Assembly: GCA_025353725.1 (NCBI GenBank)
Contig: JANXOF010000044.1
Location: 98,100-162,099 of the forward strand
Source: Polyangiaceae bacterium
Lineage (GTDB): Bacteria > Myxococcota_A > Polyangia > Polyangiales > Polyangiaceae
Direction of reading: 5' to 3'
DNA: 64,000 nucleotides
The position numbers and the translations under genes were made by a program. Positions 26,069-34,361 of this stretch are shown one piece after another. The notes below the pieces were generated by a model. That model worked only from the letters and a program-made list of their open reading frames with translations. It searched no databases and had not been told where the DNA came from. Each line of letters opens with the position of its first letter. Position 1 is the first letter of the stretch.

Positions 26069-27577
26069 CTACTTTCCGCCGAACCCGCCGCTCGAACTGC
26101 CGCCCACGCCGCGAAAGCCGCCGCTGCTGCTGCTGCTTCCCGAGCCCTCGGAGCCGCTACCGCCGCCGAGGCATGTCGCGCACGAGGCCATTCCGACGAC
26201 CAAGATGACTAAAACGATGATGACGATGAGGATCACGGGCGACGCGGTGCTCTTGCCGCCCTCCGCCGCGCCTCCGTAGGCGCTCGCTTTTGGCGTAAAC
26301 CCGAAGGCCTGCGTAACCGCTTGCAGCGGGATGACCACGCCGTGCGACCAGCTGATTTCGTTCGCGTTTTTCTCGCTTGAGACGAGCTCGCGGCCGTGCT
26401 CGTAGTCCTCGGCCCAGACCGTTTCACCGACTTCGACCTTCCAGTAAAATTCGCCGAGCACGAAGTCGACGCGTGCCGTTTGCGCGTTGCGCTGGCGAAA
26501 GTGAATGTCGCCGCGGCGCACGAACGTGGGCGCGCGACTTGCGTCGATGTCGCCCGCCGCGAGGGGCGTGACGTAGTAAACCATGCCCTCGTCGAACACG
26601 AGCCACCGGTAGCCGTGCTGGACATTATAAAGAAGGTATTCTTGCCAGCCGAACCATTCGTCGCTGAACCGCTCGCCGGTGGATCGCTCGACGTACCCGA
26701 GCACGGTCCACTCGGCGCCGATGACGCCTCGCGCGTCGGCCACGGGCAAGACTCCCTTGCGGCCAAGCTCAATCGAGGGCGTCTCGCGCGCTTTGCCTTG
26801 CTGCGCGACGACTTGCTGAAGTTTGACGTCCGTAAGCGCGTTGCAATGCTTGCATGCTGCACGTTCTGTCCCGGCCGAGAGCACCGGAAGCGGGGCGCCG
26901 CAGTTCCCGCACGTGATAGCTTGCGTCGAAACTTTCGCCACCGGGCGGTCGCCGCCGCGTGGCTGCACCTGAAATTCGGCAAACGTCGTTTGAACACCGA
27001 CGAAGACCTGAGGCGCCGAGGTGCCGTCGCCGTAGTCGATCGACGCCCAACCGCCGCCGGGGGCAGACAGGTCAACGAAGGTGCGGCGCGTGCCTGGCGA
27101 AGCCGCGAACGGAAGCTCGCCCTCGCCCGAGAGAAACGTGCCTTGATTCGTTTCGCCAACGACGAACGTGCCATGCGGCCCGAGCGGCACCTGAACCTGC
27201 GGGCGAAGCACTTGAAGACGAGGCGCCTGGATCGGCGCCGCGGTGACCACCTGCCAGAAGCCCTGCGCCTCGCTTATCCATCCCGGATGGCGACCGTCGA
27301 AGATCGCGTAATACTCCTCCCACGTGCCGCCTGCCGGGTGCTGGAGCACGAGGCGGCCCTCGATCGCGAACGGCCGCCCGCGAAACGTCCCGCGGTCACC
27401 GGGCGAGAGCGCGGCGTCGGAGAACGTGACGTCGGCGACGCGGCCGAGGTTCCGCAAATCGCGGTCGGTCCGCACCACGACGTGCTTGCAAAAAGGGCAG
27501 ACGATCGAAAGCGACGCGCCCGCGCGAAACTCGATGGGAGAGCCGCAGTTTGGACAGGGACCCGATGCGACCGCCAT
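26069..27577 (-). CDS. DUF4178 protein with zinc ribbons and C-terminal membrane anchor
   Basis: 502 residues. Zinc ribbon 1 (CPNCGS...CPFC, residues 8-31) and zinc ribbon 2 (CGNCGAP...CKHC, about 213-235) each precede a beta-rich DUF4178-type domain; the family's hallmark strand-turn is seen as GTWEEYYAIFDGR and GWQEYLLYNVQHGYRWLVFDEG. Near the C-terminus is one membrane segment (VILIVIIVLVILVVGMASC), then a Gly/Ser tail repeating SSGGF. Function unestablished; the fold is probably a binding module at the cytoplasmic face. First gene of an operon with the membrane aminopropyltransferase; divergent from speD. Confidence 0.88.
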   Translation of the reverse strand: MAVASGPCPNCGSPIEFRAGASLSIVCPFCKHVVVRTDRDLRNLGRVADVTFSDAALSPGDRGTFRGRPFAIEGRLVLQHPAGGTWEEYYAIFDGRHPGWISEAQGFWQVVTAAPIQAPRLQVLRPQVQVPLGPHGTFVVGETNQGTFLSGEGELPFAASPGTRRTFVDLSAPGGGWASIDYGDGTSAPQVFVGVQTTFAEFQVQPRGGDRPVAKVSTQAITCGNCGAPLPVLSAGTERAACKHCNALTDVKLQQVVAQQGKARETPSIELGRKGVLPVADARGVIGAEWTVLGYVERSTGERFSDEWFGWQEYLLYNVQHGYRWLVFDEGMVYYVTPLAAGDIDASRAPTFVRRGDIHFRQRNAQTARVDFVLGEFYWKVEVGETVWAEDYEHGRELVSSEKNANEISWSHGVVIPLQAVTQAFGFTPKASAYGGAAEGGKSTASPVILIVIIVLVILVVGMASCATCLGGGSGSEGSGSSSSSGGFRGVGGSSSGGFGGK

Positions 27578-27644
27578 GATCGAGGCCGACGATAGAAGCT
27601 TTTCGCAAGCGAAGCGAGAGGGTAGCCTCGCGCCGAGACTTCTG

Positions 27645-28016
27645 ATGACGGTGGGAACAGAATGGCTGGTCGATGCTCATGGGTGCCGCCCCGACGCACT
27701 GCGCGATCTTGCGACCGTGCGCGCGTTGCTCGAGCTGCTTGTCGTGCGGTACGAGCTTCGCGTGGTGGGTGAGAGCGCCTGGCATAAGTTTCCGGGCGAA
27801 GGCGGGGTCACGGGGCTCTATTTGCTGACCGAATCGCATCTCGCCGTGCACACCTATCCGGAGCACGGCATCGCGACGGTAAACCTCTATTGCTGCCGCT
27901 GGGGCACCCGCGCCGCGCCCGAATTTCCTTGGGAGGCGACGTTCGCGGCCGCGTTGGGCGCTACTCAGGTCGACGTGCGAACGCTGCCACGTGGCACGCG
28001 GGGCATGACGGCGTGA
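27645..28016 (+). CDS. speD: S-adenosylmethionine decarboxylase proenzyme
   Basis: Supplies decarboxylated AdoMet, the aminopropyl donor. The short bacterial type is expected to self-cleave before Ser 64 in LTESHLAVHTYPE to generate the pyruvoyl cofactor; His 69 and Cys 83/84 are in the expected places. From the ATG chosen (MTVGTEWLVDAHGC) the length is 123 residues, normal for the family. An ATG at 27576 would leave no promoter space against the divergent gene. The stop overlaps the next start as GTGA. Confidence 0.9.
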   Translation: MTVGTEWLVDAHGCRPDALRDLATVRALLELLVVRYELRVVGESAWHKFPGEGGVTGLYLLTESHLAVHTYPEHGIATVNLYCCRWGTRAAPEFPWEATFAAALGATQVDVRTLPRGTRGMTA

Positions 28017-29149
28017 ACCGCCTCGCGCGCTATGCGTCGTGTACGGCGCTCGACCTCGGTGCACGCGGGAGCCTGCGCCGCGCGGCTTTTGTGCTCGCGG
28101 GGCGCGTCGCGGTGCGAAGCGCGAACGGCGGCTTGTGGAACGAGTGGACGCTCGCGTTCGACGACGGCCGCACGGGCATTCTCGCGGAGGCACTTGGGGT
28201 GTTCACCGTTTTTTTCGCGGCGCCTCTCGCGCTTCCGTTCGCGTCGCTGCGCGTCGGCGAAGCGCCCGAAACGGGATTTGTGGTCGTCGAACGAGGCTTC
28301 GCTACGCGGGTCGCCGCGTGGGGGACCGTGCCCGACGCACCTCGCACCTACCGCTACGTCGATCTCTCCTCCACGGAGGTGCCCGGCTGTGTGGCCACGT
28401 TCGACTACGGCGCAGGGACGCCCGCTCAGGCTCCCGAAGTGTTCGTCGGTCACCGAATGCGCCTTGCCGCGCTAGGGTTGAAGCCGCGCGCCGACCAACC
28501 TTGCTTTCTCGCGGCATCTCATGAGGGCCCAAAGCCGCGGGCCGTCGACCTTTGGCTTTCCCCCGGCGACGAGGGCATGCTCGCGCTAGCTACCGGCCGA
28601 AAGGCGCGCTTTCGTGTTCTCGGCGTCGTTCATCGGAGCCTCAAGATCGAGGGCGAGCGCTACACCTGGGAGGAGTACGTGCTTCACGCGCCCGACGACG
28701 GGCTTCGGTGGCTCGCCGTGGCCGACGGGCAGTGGAGCCTCTCGTCGAGCGTCGACGCCGGCCGCGTGGCCGAGTCGCCGCGCGGCGTGAGGCTGGACGG
28801 GGTGGCCTTTCGCGCTCTTTCGACCGGAAAAACGCGCGTAGAATGGGCTTCGGGCCAATTCCCGTGGAGTGTCCGAAAAGGCGACGCGAGCGTCACGCGT
28901 GACTTCGTTCGCGCGCGCGAGGTCCTCTCATGCGAACGCTCAGGCGCCGAAGATGACAGCGAAAGTAGCGAGATCACGTGGTCGCTGAGCACGCGCCTGC
29001 GGCCTGAGGAGGTCGCGCGCGCCTTTGGAAAGCCGGCGTTTTCAAAGAGTCGCGGCGCGGATTCGAGCCCGCCCGCGAACGCGAGCGCTACGAAACAGAG
29101 CGCTACGAAACAGAGCGCTACGAAGCCGACGAACCCGAAACGGAGATAG
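28013..29149 (+). CDS. Second DUF4178-like protein (no zinc ribbon, no membrane anchor)
   Basis: 378-residue soluble relative of the divergent DUF4178 protein. Matching strand-turn motifs are GLWNEWTLAFDDGR (about 39-52) and YTWEEYVLHAPDDGLRWLAVADGQW (about 220-245), and VEWASGQFPWSVRKGD mirrors VDFVLGEFYWKVEVGE in the other protein. It lacks the zinc ribbons and the membrane tail, and ends in a Lys/Ser/Thr tail built on tandem 15-bp DNA units. GTG start coupled to the speD stop. Probably a paralogue retained for a different partner; function unknown. Confidence 0.8.
   Translation: MNRLARYASCTALDLGARGSLRRAAFVLAGRVAVRSANGGLWNEWTLAFDDGRTGILAEALGVFTVFFAAPLALPFASLRVGEAPETGFVVVERGFATRVAAWGTVPDAPRTYRYVDLSSTEVPGCVATFDYGAGTPAQAPEVFVGHRMRLAALGLKPRADQPCFLAASHEGPKPRAVDLWLSPGDEGMLALATGRKARFRVLGVVHRSLKIEGERYTWEEYVLHAPDDGLRWLAVADGQWSLSSSVDAGRVAESPRGVRLDGVAFRALSTGKTRVEWASGQFPWSVRKGDASVTRDFVRAREVLSCERSGAEDDSESSEITWSLSTRLRPEEVARAFGKPAFSKSRGADSSPPANASATKQSATKQSATKPTNPKRR
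29084..29125 (+). repeat. 15-bp tandem repeat in the C-terminal tail of the DUF4178-like gene
   Basis: AGCGCTACGAAACAG occurs 2.8 times head to tail, encoding repeated SATKQ. The multiple-of-three unit keeps the frame. Confidence 0.9.
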
Positions 29150-29151
29150 TG

Positions 29152-29370
29152 ATGCAGTTTGAAACGATGGGAAAAACGTTGCTTGCCGCGCTGGCTTTTA
29201 GCTCACTCGGCATTCTGTTGTTTGCGGTCGCCTTTCTCATCATTGTGAAGGTCACCCCATTCTCGCTTCGTAAAGAAATCGAAGAGGACCAAAATACGGC
29301 GCTCGCGATCATCATCGCCTCGGTCATCCTCGGCATTGCGCTCATTGTTTCTTCCGCGATTCACGGTTAG
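29152..29370 (+). CDS. DUF350 family small membrane protein
   Basis: 72-residue protein with two membrane segments (about 9-30, TLLAALAFSSLGILLFAVAFLI; about 48-67, ALAIIIASVILGIALIVSS) flanking KVTPFSLRKEIEEDQNTA, the family's charged loop. DUF350 members (for example E. coli YjfL, usually larger) are linked to envelope stress clusters without defined activity. It starts 2 bp after the preceding stop and continues the speD operon. The single-unit size suggests it oligomerises. Confidence 0.82.
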   Translation: MQFETMGKTLLAALAFSSLGILLFAVAFLIIVKVTPFSLRKEIEEDQNTALAIIIASVILGIALIVSSAIHG

Positions 29371-29394
29371 CGAGCGCTGGAGCTAGCGAAGGCC

Positions 29395-30138
29395 GTGTCC
29401 ACGGAAGCCGTGATAACAAACTCGAACTCGGCTTCGCCATCGCCATCGGGGCCGCCTCATGTTGCCGTAGGCGAGCGAAAACAGCGCCTTTTATTGGCTA
29501 ACGTGCTCGTCGTCGCCGTGTGTGCGCTTATCTATGAGCTGCTGTGCGGAACGCTCGCGAGCTATCTCCTCGGCGACGCGGTACTCCAGTTTTCACTCGT
29601 TCTTGGCACGTACCTTTTCGCGATGGGCGTTGGCGCTTGGATATCTCAAAAGCTCGAGCCTGAGGCTGAGTGTCGTTACGTGCAGACCGAACTCGCTCTT
29701 GCGCTCCTTGGCGGATTGTCGGTCCCCGCGCTGCTCGCGGGCGTCGCGCTTCACGTGCCGCTCAGGCCTTCACTTTACGGCCTCGTATTCGTGATAGGCG
29801 CGCTCGTGGGCGTCGAATTACCCCTTCTTGTGCGAATTCTGCGCGCCGACGCAAAAGGCCAATCCTTCGGTGACGTCGTCGCCCGTGCGCTCGCGTACGA
29901 CTACGTGGGCGCACTCGCCGCATCGCTCCTCTTTCCGCTCGTCCTTGTCCCCTACCTTGGCCTCGTGCGAACGGCGGTCGCGTCGGGCGTCGTCAACGCC
30001 GTGATCGCGCTTTCGGCGACGTACGTAGTCCGCGTAAGGCGGCCCCGCGTCGTGCGCCTGGCGGGCTTGGCGATCGTCGCCGTGCTCGTACTCACCTTTG
30101 TCCGCGGCGAGTCTTGGGTCGCCTTCGCGACGGATTAA
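29395..30138 (+). CDS. SpeE-type membrane domain without catalytic half
   Basis: 247-residue polytopic protein that is a paralogue of the N-terminal domain of the membrane aminopropyltransferase encoded 3 kb away: CALIYELLCGTLASYLLGD matches CGLVYELVAGAVSTYLLGD, and AMGVGAWIS matches AMGVGAWLS. VGVELPLLVRIL and ALAYDYVGALAASLLFPLVL are also shared. It stops where the transferase fold should begin, with a clean stop codon and no remnant downstream. GTG start, operon context on both sides. It may dimerise with the full enzyme or handle its substrate in the membrane; no activity can be assigned. Confidence 0.8.
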   Translation: MSTEAVITNSNSASPSPSGPPHVAVGERKQRLLLANVLVVAVCALIYELLCGTLASYLLGDAVLQFSLVLGTYLFAMGVGAWISQKLEPEAECRYVQTELALALLGGLSVPALLAGVALHVPLRPSLYGLVFVIGALVGVELPLLVRILRADAKGQSFGDVVARALAYDYVGALAASLLFPLVLVPYLGLVRTAVASGVVNAVIALSATYVVRVRRPRVVRLAGLAIVAVLVLTFVRGESWVAFATD

Positions 30139-30141
30139 GCG

Positions 30142-31773
30142 GTGTCCTCGCTTTCGCGGCGTGACGTGCTCGCGGCCTTCCTTGGCGCTCCCCTGGCGCT
30201 CAGCGCGTGCAAAAAAAAATCCCGCGTGCCGGAGGGGGAGCTCGCATTCAGGCCTGAGGAGCTGGGCCATCGCTTGCGAGACGAGCGACCGCCGGTCATC
30301 CCCGCGGACAAGTGGGAGCGCGCGGGCGTCGTCATCGTCGGCGCTGGCATCGCAGGGCTTTCGGCGGCTCGGCGCTTGCTCGCGCAGGGGTTCGAAGACT
30401 TTGTGATTCTCGAGCTCGAGACGCAACCCGGTGGCACGGCGCGGAGCGGCGCCAACGCCACGAGCGCCTACCCCTGGGGAGCGCATTACATCACGGCGCC
30501 CATGAAGGAAAACGCCGACATGCTCGGGCTCCTTCGCGAGCTGGACTTAGTCGAGGGGGAAGACGCGTTCGGTGAGCCGACGTTCCGCGAACAGGTGCTC
30601 TGCCGCGAGCCGCAAGAGCGCGTCTTCGCGGACGGCGTGTGGCACGAGGGACTGTACCTTCACGACGGCGAGTCAGCCGAAGAAAAACAGCAGTTTTTAC
30701 GCTTTAAAGCCACCCTAGAACGCTACGCGTCGGTGCGCGATAGCCAAGGTCGGCGGGCGTTTTCGGTTCCCGTGGCGCACGGGTCGGACGACGCCGAGTT
30801 CACGTCTCTCGACAAGACGACCATGGCCGACTGGCTCGCACGAGAGCGCTTCACCTCCGAACGCCTGAAGTGGCTCATCGACTACGCGTGTCGCGACGAC
30901 TTCGGCGCCCATGCGGCGCAGACGAGCGCATGGGCCGGTCTTCACTATTACGCCTCTCGGTTGCTCGGTCCCGGACGCGATCCGCAGGCGGTCTTGACAT
31001 GGCCCGCGGGCAACGGATGGCTCGTCGGCAAGCTTCATCAGAGCGTCCGAACCAAGTTGCGTCTCGGCCTCGCCGTGGCCGACGTCGCGCCTTCGACGTG
31101 CGTTGAAACGCATCGCGCGTGCGTCGATGTCGTAGCGCTTGGCGCGGCGCCAAAGGCTGTCGGTATCCGCGCACAACGCGTCATTTTCGCGGCGCCGCAG
31201 TTCGTCGCGCGCGCCGTGATAAGGCCGTATCGTGACGCGCCGCCCCCGCATCTCGATGCCTTCGCGTACGGCGCGTGGATGGTCGCGAACATCACCTTGA
31301 GCGCGAGGCCGAATCCACGAACACGCGCCGAGCCTCCCGTGTCGTGGGACAACGTGCTGCGTGATAGCCCGTCACTCGGTTACGTCGTAGCGACGCACCA
31401 AACCGGGCGCGACCACGGCTCGACGGTGATTACCTACTATCTCCCCCTTTGCAACGACGACCCGAAGGTCGCTCGTCGCCTGCTCTACGCGGCAGGGCGA
31501 GACGAATGGGCCGACGTCGCGCTGGCAGATCTCGAGACCGCTCACCCTGGCATCCGAGCGCTCGCTACGCGCGTCGACGTTGTGCGCTGGGGGCACGCCA
31601 TGGTTCGCCCGTCGCCTGGGTTCATGTTCGGTGGGGCACGTGCTGCCGCCGCAAAGCCCGTTCAGGGGATCCACTTTGCTCACACCGACCTGAGCGGCAT
31701 CGCCCTTTTCGAGGAGGCCTTTCATCACGGCACGCGCGCGGCCGACGAAGTTCTCGCGGCGCTCCGCGGCTAA
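30142..31773 (+). CDS. Exported FAD-dependent amine oxidase-like protein (Tat lipoprotein)
   Basis: 543 residues. The N-terminus SSLSRRDVLAAFLGAPLALSAC combines a twin-arginine start with a lipobox Cys 23, so the folded flavoprotein is probably exported by Tat and lipid-anchored. Residues about 63-92 form the Rossmann FAD motif (VVIVGAGIAGLSAARRL ending ILELE). The C-terminal FAD segment reads IHFAHTDLSGIALFEEAFHHG, resembling amine oxidases/protoporphyrinogen-type oxidases. Substrate unknown; a polyamine is attractive given speD and speE-type genes in the operon. GTG start, 3 bp after the previous stop. Confidence 0.82.
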   Translation: MSSLSRRDVLAAFLGAPLALSACKKKSRVPEGELAFRPEELGHRLRDERPPVIPADKWERAGVVIVGAGIAGLSAARRLLAQGFEDFVILELETQPGGTARSGANATSAYPWGAHYITAPMKENADMLGLLRELDLVEGEDAFGEPTFREQVLCREPQERVFADGVWHEGLYLHDGESAEEKQQFLRFKATLERYASVRDSQGRRAFSVPVAHGSDDAEFTSLDKTTMADWLARERFTSERLKWLIDYACRDDFGAHAAQTSAWAGLHYYASRLLGPGRDPQAVLTWPAGNGWLVGKLHQSVRTKLRLGLAVADVAPSTCVETHRACVDVVALGAAPKAVGIRAQRVIFAAPQFVARAVIRPYRDAPPPHLDAFAYGAWMVANITLSARPNPRTRAEPPVSWDNVLRDSPSLGYVVATHQTGRDHGSTVITYYLPLCNDDPKVARRLLYAAGRDEWADVALADLETAHPGIRALATRVDVVRWGHAMVRPSPGFMFGGARAAAAKPVQGIHFAHTDLSGIALFEEAFHHGTRAADEVLAALRG

Positions 31774-31777
31774 GGCC

Positions 31778-32944
31778 ATGGCGAGCGCATCGAGCTTGTC
31801 GAACGTCTCGCACGTAAGCGTTGACGTTCGCGACGCCTCCCACGGGCGGTGGCTATTTTCGAGAAATATCGACTTAGCCGTCTTTCTAGGGAGCGCGCTC
31901 GTGTCCTTCGCGGCGCTCGGCGTGGGCGCCGTGACGGGGGTGCTGCATGAAGACACGCCCGGATGGGCATGGGTGCCCGCCGTCATTCTTTGCGACGTCG
32001 CGCACGTCTGGTCGACGCTGTTCCGCACGTATCTCGATCCGGTCGAGCGGCAAGCGCGGCGGCACCTTCTCGTGATGGTGCCGGCCGTCGGACTCGCGCT
32101 CAGCGTCGCGCTCTTCGCGTTGGGTGAGCTCGCGTTCTGGAGGGCGCTCGCCTACCTCGCGATCTTCCACTTCGTAAGGCAGCAATATGGCTGGGTGGCT
32201 CTATACCGCGACCGAGCGACCCTCAGCGCTCATGCGAACCCGAACGCTCCGAGCCGGTTCGGACTCTACGAGCGCGTCGGGCGCCTCATCGATACAACGG
32301 CAATCTACGCCGCGACGCTCTGGCCCCTTTTGTACTGGCATACGCACGTTCCACGTTGCTTTTCATGGTTCTTTCCCGGAGATATCGTCGCGCTGCCGCC
32401 TCGTCTGATGCCGGTCGCGACGGTCGTGTATGCCGGCGCACTCTCGGCGTACGCGATTCGATCGCTCGCGCAGTGGGTTCAGGGAACGCCCAATCCTGGC
32501 CGCGATGTGGTCGTCGTGACGACAGCGCTCGCGTGGTACGTCGGTATCGTCGCGTTCAACTCCGACTACGCGTTCACCGTCACGAACGTCTTCATGCACG
32601 GCATCCCTTACTTTGCGATCGTGTACGGAACCACGCGCGCGCGTGCGACATCAACGCTGTCCACCGTCGCGACTCCCACGCTCGCCGTGCGCCTCACGCG
32701 AAATCTGCCCGTTTTTTTCGGTTTTCTTTGGCTCGTCGCGTTCGCCGAGGAGATGCTTTGGGACCGAGCCGTGTGGCACGACCACACCTGGATCTTTGGC
32801 GAAGGTTGGACAATCGGCGCCGCGAAGCTTGTCGTCGTCCCTCTTTTGGCCCTACCACAACTCACGCATTATATCCTCGACGGCGTCATCTGGCGACGCC
32901 GACATCGCACCTACTCCGTGTCGGAACCCGTCACTCCGCGGTGA
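31778..32944 (+). CDS. Histidine-rich polytopic membrane protein of unknown function
   Basis: 388 residues, about eight membrane segments. Several histidines sit at or near membrane boundaries: CDVAHVWSTLFRTYLD (about 72), IFHFVRQQYGWVALYRD (about 131), MHGIPYF (about 272) and LPQLTHYILDGVIWRR (about 365). Such patterned His in membrane proteins often bind metal, as in fatty-acid desaturase-type enzymes, but the canonical desaturase spacing is absent. Last gene of the speD operon (4 bp gap). Function not recognised. Confidence 0.75.
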   Translation: MASASSLSNVSHVSVDVRDASHGRWLFSRNIDLAVFLGSALVSFAALGVGAVTGVLHEDTPGWAWVPAVILCDVAHVWSTLFRTYLDPVERQARRHLLVMVPAVGLALSVALFALGELAFWRALAYLAIFHFVRQQYGWVALYRDRATLSAHANPNAPSRFGLYERVGRLIDTTAIYAATLWPLLYWHTHVPRCFSWFFPGDIVALPPRLMPVATVVYAGALSAYAIRSLAQWVQGTPNPGRDVVVVTTALAWYVGIVAFNSDYAFTVTNVFMHGIPYFAIVYGTTRARATSTLSTVATPTLAVRLTRNLPVFFGFLWLVAFAEEMLWDRAVWHDHTWIFGEGWTIGAAKLVVVPLLALPQLTHYILDGVIWRRRHRTYSVSEPVTPR

Positions 32945-33121
32945 CGTAACCCGTCCGATCGTCGGAATGCGCCGACCCGCGTCGTGTCGCGCGAACGCTA
33001 TCGCTGCGGCAATGAGCAGAGACGTTGGACGTGCGGAACTGGAACGCGCCTTGCATCGCTGCACATCGCTCAGCTCGCCGACTCGAGTTGTGAGAAGGAT
33101 GGTCGCAATCTTGGTGATGGT

Positions 33122-34258
33122 TTGAGTCGCGTTAGCCCGTTTACAAAAACGCTGGTCCCACCGGACCTTCGGCCGCGCGATTCCGATGAGGTCTCCGCGC
33201 CGCGTGGAACGCAGCCGTGGTCGCGGGCTTCGTCTCACGAGGAGGCGCCGTGCGAGTCTGGAAACGTCGTCGTAAGTACAGCAACCGCCGCGCTCGAGCG
33301 TCGCTTAGGCCGCGTGGACTTCTTCGACCAAGCCGTCGTCGTCGATCGTGACGGTCGCGTCCTCGCGTCCTTAGGGCCAGATCCCGAGCCCTTTTACCAG
33401 TTAGCGACCTGCTTGTTCACTGTCTTGTATGAAACGCGGATGACCGAGGACCCGCATACGCCGATGACGTGCACCTTGGAGTGCGACGAGCGGACCCTGG
33501 TGGGCTGCAAAAGTGGCGTATTTTTCGTCCTCGTCGCCCCCACGCGCGGCGCGGTGGCGCCCGACCGCCTCAAGGCGCTTCTCGCTCTCGTCGCGGATTG
33601 TGAGCGAAATTTCGGAGGGGGGTTCGCAATGACCAACGAGAGCGGCGCATTCGTTCGAGCGAGGGCGCCCGTCGCGACAAGTCGCCTACTCGAGGCCCTT
33701 GCCCGATCGACAGAAACTCGACCCCGTCGCCTGGTCGTAAAGGGGGGAACCGCGGTCTTCACCTTCGAGTTCCCGCCCCCGGAAGATGTCGTCATTCGCT
33801 TCGACCGCCTCGACGGCGAGGTCGTTCGGAGCCAGGTGGCAACACTCCGCCCCGCCAACGTTCGGACCGAACCCGTGGGCCTCGCACCCGAGGTCGTCGT
33901 CGTCCTAAAGCCCGTCACGGACGGCGAACACCGCCGATGTTTGGTAACCGACGCGTTCGGGCGCGTGACGAAGAGGGCGAGCCGTTTTCTTGGTCCGCGC
34001 GTCGTCGCGAGCCACCTTCGCGCGTCGAAGCCTGTCGCGCTCCAGGGGTTCGCCGTGGCCGATAACGCTCTTCTCGTGGTTTCTGAAGGAGCCGTAAGCG
34101 AGGTTGAGCGAAGGCTTCTGGCGGCGTGGCTTGACGCTTTCATCGACCGCATCGCGTGGGTGGTCGACGACTTCACGACAGATGCCGCAGCTCTCGTCGG
34201 AGACGTCGACGCGTGGCTTCGCCCACCCAGCGAGAGAGAAGGCGACGACCGCGTCTAG
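33122..34258 (+). CDS. Protein of unknown function (possible regulatory/roadblock-like fold)
   Basis: The start is uncertain: the frame is open from 32984, a TTG at 33122 has an AAGGATGG-type site upstream, and a GTG at 33314 begins the clearly coding part. That part opens VDFFDQAVVVDRDGRVLASLG and continues as an alternating beta/alpha domain that resembles the LC7/roadblock or longin style, without firm assignment. A second domain follows (VVIRFDRLDGEVVRS..., later AVSEVERRLLAAWLDAFIDRI). Cytosolic, no signal peptide, no catalytic motif. It may belong to the preceding operon or stand alone. Confidence 0.65.
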   Translation: MSRVSPFTKTLVPPDLRPRDSDEVSAPRGTQPWSRASSHEEAPCESGNVVVSTATAALERRLGRVDFFDQAVVVDRDGRVLASLGPDPEPFYQLATCLFTVLYETRMTEDPHTPMTCTLECDERTLVGCKSGVFFVLVAPTRGAVAPDRLKALLALVADCERNFGGGFAMTNESGAFVRARAPVATSRLLEALARSTETRPRRLVVKGGTAVFTFEFPPPEDVVIRFDRLDGEVVRSQVATLRPANVRTEPVGLAPEVVVVLKPVTDGEHRRCLVTDAFGRVTKRASRFLGPRVVASHLRASKPVALQGFAVADNALLVVSEGAVSEVERRLLAAWLDAFIDRIAWVVDDFTTDAAALVGDVDAWLRPPSEREGDDRV

Positions 34259-34361
34259 CCGCACCCCGCGGACGACCCCGAGGCTGCCTTGAACGCATGG
34301 GTCGCTTACGCTAGCCTGAGCGCGGTGGATGTCGCGCACATGGCGTCGTGCACCGCCCTGA

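Noticed and set aside
32852..33238. Minus-strand frame between the speD operon and the following gene
   Set aside because: Overlaps the end of the membrane protein gene and has antisense-like Arg/Ser composition.
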